From contig DATFBM010000039.1 of assembly GCA_035253825.1 (NCBI GenBank), positions 1-40,054 on the forward strand: DNA of 40,054 nucleotides. Direction: 5' to 3'. Made by a program: the position numbers and the translations under genes. The notes beneath the pieces were generated by a model, which was not told the origin of the DNA, ran no database searches, and saw nothing but the letters and a program-made list of their open reading frames with translations. Of the stretch, positions 39,008 through 40,054 are shown piece by piece. Source of the stretch: JACCTH01 sp035253825 (lineage in GTDB: Bacteria > Actinomycetota > Acidimicrobiia > Spongiisociales > ZC4RG35). Positions within the stretch are counted from its first letter, which is position 1. Each line of letters opens with the position of its first letter.

Positions 39008-39645
39008 GACGCCGCCTGGAGAAAGGAGCCGAGCAGCAGGTTGCCGTCGGCGGATCCCAGCCAATCGGCGGACGCCCGCTCGGGGTGAGGCATCACCCCG
39101 ACTACGTTGCCGGCCTCGTTGGCAACCGCGGCCGCGGCGTGATCGGACCCGTTGATGTTGTCGCGGTAGGTCAGCACGACTCGCGCCGCGGTCGACCCGG
39201 CGACGAAGTTGCCTTCGTAGGAGTTGAGCGGCAAGCGCAGATGGGTGCCTGGTTGCAGGCCGGAGGTGAGCATTGAACCTTGGTCGGCGACCTCGAGGTC
39301 TACCCACTTGCACAGGAAGGAGAGTCCGCGATTGGCGATAAAGGCTCCCGGGAGCAGCCCGGCCTCGCAAAGAATCTGGAAGCCGTTACAGATTCCGAGG
39401 ACGGGTCGGCCCGCCTCGGCCAAGGCAGCAACACTTTTCATCACCGGCGAGAAACGGGCAATGGCACCGGTGCGGAGGTAGTCGCCGTGGGCAAAGCCCC
39501 CGGGAAGGACGACGCCGTCGAATTCGGCCAAATCGGAATCTGCGTGCCAAACGATTCGGGCATCGGCGCCGAGGCTGCTTAGCGCCTCTGCGGTGTCGAG
39601 CTCACAATTGGTTCCCGGGAAGAGGACCACGGCGACCTTGGTCAT
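39004..39645 (-). CDS. purQ: Phosphoribosylformylglycinamidine synthase glutaminase PurQ
   Basis: A 213-residue class I glutamine amidotransferase that feeds ammonia to PurL. It begins MTKVAVVLFPGTNCELDT; the nucleophile Cys is in LGICNGFQIL and the His/Glu pair lies near the C-terminus (MPHPERAS). The ATG at 39645 overlaps the purS stop as ATGA. The upstream in-frame extension to 39702 would overlap purS and is not conserved. Confidence 0.96.
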   Translation of the reverse strand: MTKVAVVLFPGTNCELDTAEALSSLGADARIVWHADSDLAEFDGVVLPGGFAHGDYLRTGAIARFSPVMKSVAALAEAGRPVLGICNGFQILCEAGLLPGAFIANRGLSFLCKWVDLEVADQGSMLTSGLQPGTHLRLPLNSYEGNFVAGSTAARVVLTYRDNINGSDHAAAAVANEAGNVVGVMPHPERASADWLGSADGNLLLGSFLQAAS

Positions 39646-39884
39646 GTCTCCACTTCGACCGTGTACTCCTCCAAAACCGGATTGACCAGGAGGCGATTGC
39701 ACATCTCCACAGCCCGATCCCGGGCGCGGGTCGCGTCGTTTTCCTCCAGGTCGAGGATGATCGAGCGGTCAAACCGAACCGTTCTCACCTCGTTGTAGCC
39801 GAGATCGGTCAACGCCTTTTTCACCGTTGCGCCTTCGGGATCGGCGATCTCTGGGCGCCGGGTTATGGCCACCCTGACCCTCAA
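39642..39884 (-). CDS. purS: Phosphoribosylformylglycinamidine synthase subunit PurS
   Basis: An 80-residue subunit that links PurQ to PurL. The family pattern is RVRVAITRRPEIADPEGATV at the start and MCNRLLVNPVLEEYTVEV at the end. The start is TTG at 39884, overlapping the purC stop as TTGA; no ATG or GTG would keep the conserved N-terminus. Confidence 0.95.
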   Translation of the reverse strand: MRVRVAITRRPEIADPEGATVKKALTDLGYNEVRTVRFDRSIILDLEENDATRARDRAVEMCNRLLVNPVLEEYTVEVET

Positions 39885-40054
39885 GCAACGCCTCGCAAGT
39901 AGTCCTCGAACGACTCCTCTGTTATCCGCTCATAGGCCTCGATGTAGCGAGCGCGGGTTCCGGCGATCACCGACTGAGGCAGGTGAGGAGCGGGCGGGGA
40001 CTGGTTCCACCCGCTCTGGTCGAGCCAATCACGGACGTATTGCTTGTCGAAGGA
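39881..40054 (-). CDS. purC: SAICAR synthase, C-terminal end (start outside window)
   Basis: The last 57 residues of PurC are visible, ending in TGA at 39883-39881. SFDKQYVRDWLDQSGW and the region AGTRARYIEAYERITEESF match the end of bacterial SAICAR synthases. PurC joins aspartate to CAIR. It is the first visible gene of the purC-S-Q-L series; its start and any operon promoter lie beyond the window edge. Confidence 0.93.
   Translation of the reverse strand, partial: SFDKQYVRDWLDQSGWNQSPPAPHLPQSVIAGTRARYIEAYERITEESFEDYLRGVA

Noticed and set aside
39008..39370. Longer purL reaching 39370
   Set aside because: The added part is the wrong frame of purQ; PurL of this type starts at ATG 39007.
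1..40054. tRNA, rRNA, CRISPR, transposase or phage genes
   Set aside because: I looked for T-loop-like sequences, regular repeats, and integrase or transposase motifs, and found none convincing.

Overview
The window is GC-rich, densely coding DNA (about 40 genes in 40 kb). Overlapping ATGA/GTGA/TTGA junctions are common, several transcripts look leaderless, and the purine genes are in the purC-purS-purQ-purL order. Nei2-type and RNB-type proteins, BetI/PaaR TetR regulators and promoters resembling those of SigB/SigF sigma factors also point to an Actinomycetota chromosome. A deep lineage such as Acidimicrobiia is possible, but the sequence alone does not prove it. I saw no rRNA, tRNA, CRISPR array, prophage or insertion sequence.

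Layout. 1-2156: a divergent cAMP locus, with the 5' part of an AAA/STAND ATPase on the minus strand and a six-helix class III adenylate cyclase overlapping a stand-alone cyclic-nucleotide-binding protein on the plus strand. 2184-5323 (minus): trehalose synthesis, otsA-otsB plus a conserved unknown gene, apparently driven by a general-stress promoter. 5413-10112 (plus): a Rieske oxygenase, then a separately promoted operon of a GcvT-like methyltransferase, a phytoene-desaturase-like FAD oxidoreductase and a BetI-like TetR regulator. I read this as an uncharacterised oxidative demethylation pathway. 10156-18356: mixed metabolic and repair genes (VOC protein, aldonolactone oxidase, dienelactone hydrolase, divergent Nei2 and AlkA-type glycosylases, lipoprotein, RNB ribonuclease, cyclase-family hydrolase, aldehyde dehydrogenase). 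18416-21292 (minus): a NatAB-type ABC exporter with a dienoyl-CoA isomerase. 21400-26344 (plus): an acyl-CoA thioesterase, then the phenylacetyl-CoA epoxidase operon paaABCDE ending in its likely TetR repressor. A 26-bp perfect palindrome lies inside the paaA promoter.

26438-29629: three co-directional genes of unknown function (single-helix protein, polytopic membrane protein, methyltransferase-like protein). 29712-29966: a GlsB/YeaQ stress membrane protein with the same promoter type as otsA. 30019-32174 (minus): a lipoprotein and a class III aminotransferase. 32175-32475 is non-coding, with a hairpin and a possible gene remnant. 32476-40054 (minus): the purine operon purC(partial)-purS-purQ-purL, an ABC half-transporter, then purF-purM. 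This part of the pathway makes FGAM and AIR and, with purC, SAICAR.

The main points of interest are the GcvT/Rieske/FAD cluster, the paired stress promoters, the paaA promoter-operator architecture, the cyclase/CNB pair, and two matching GC-rich palindromic elements inside paaC. Functions come from motif recognition by eye. No database search was run.
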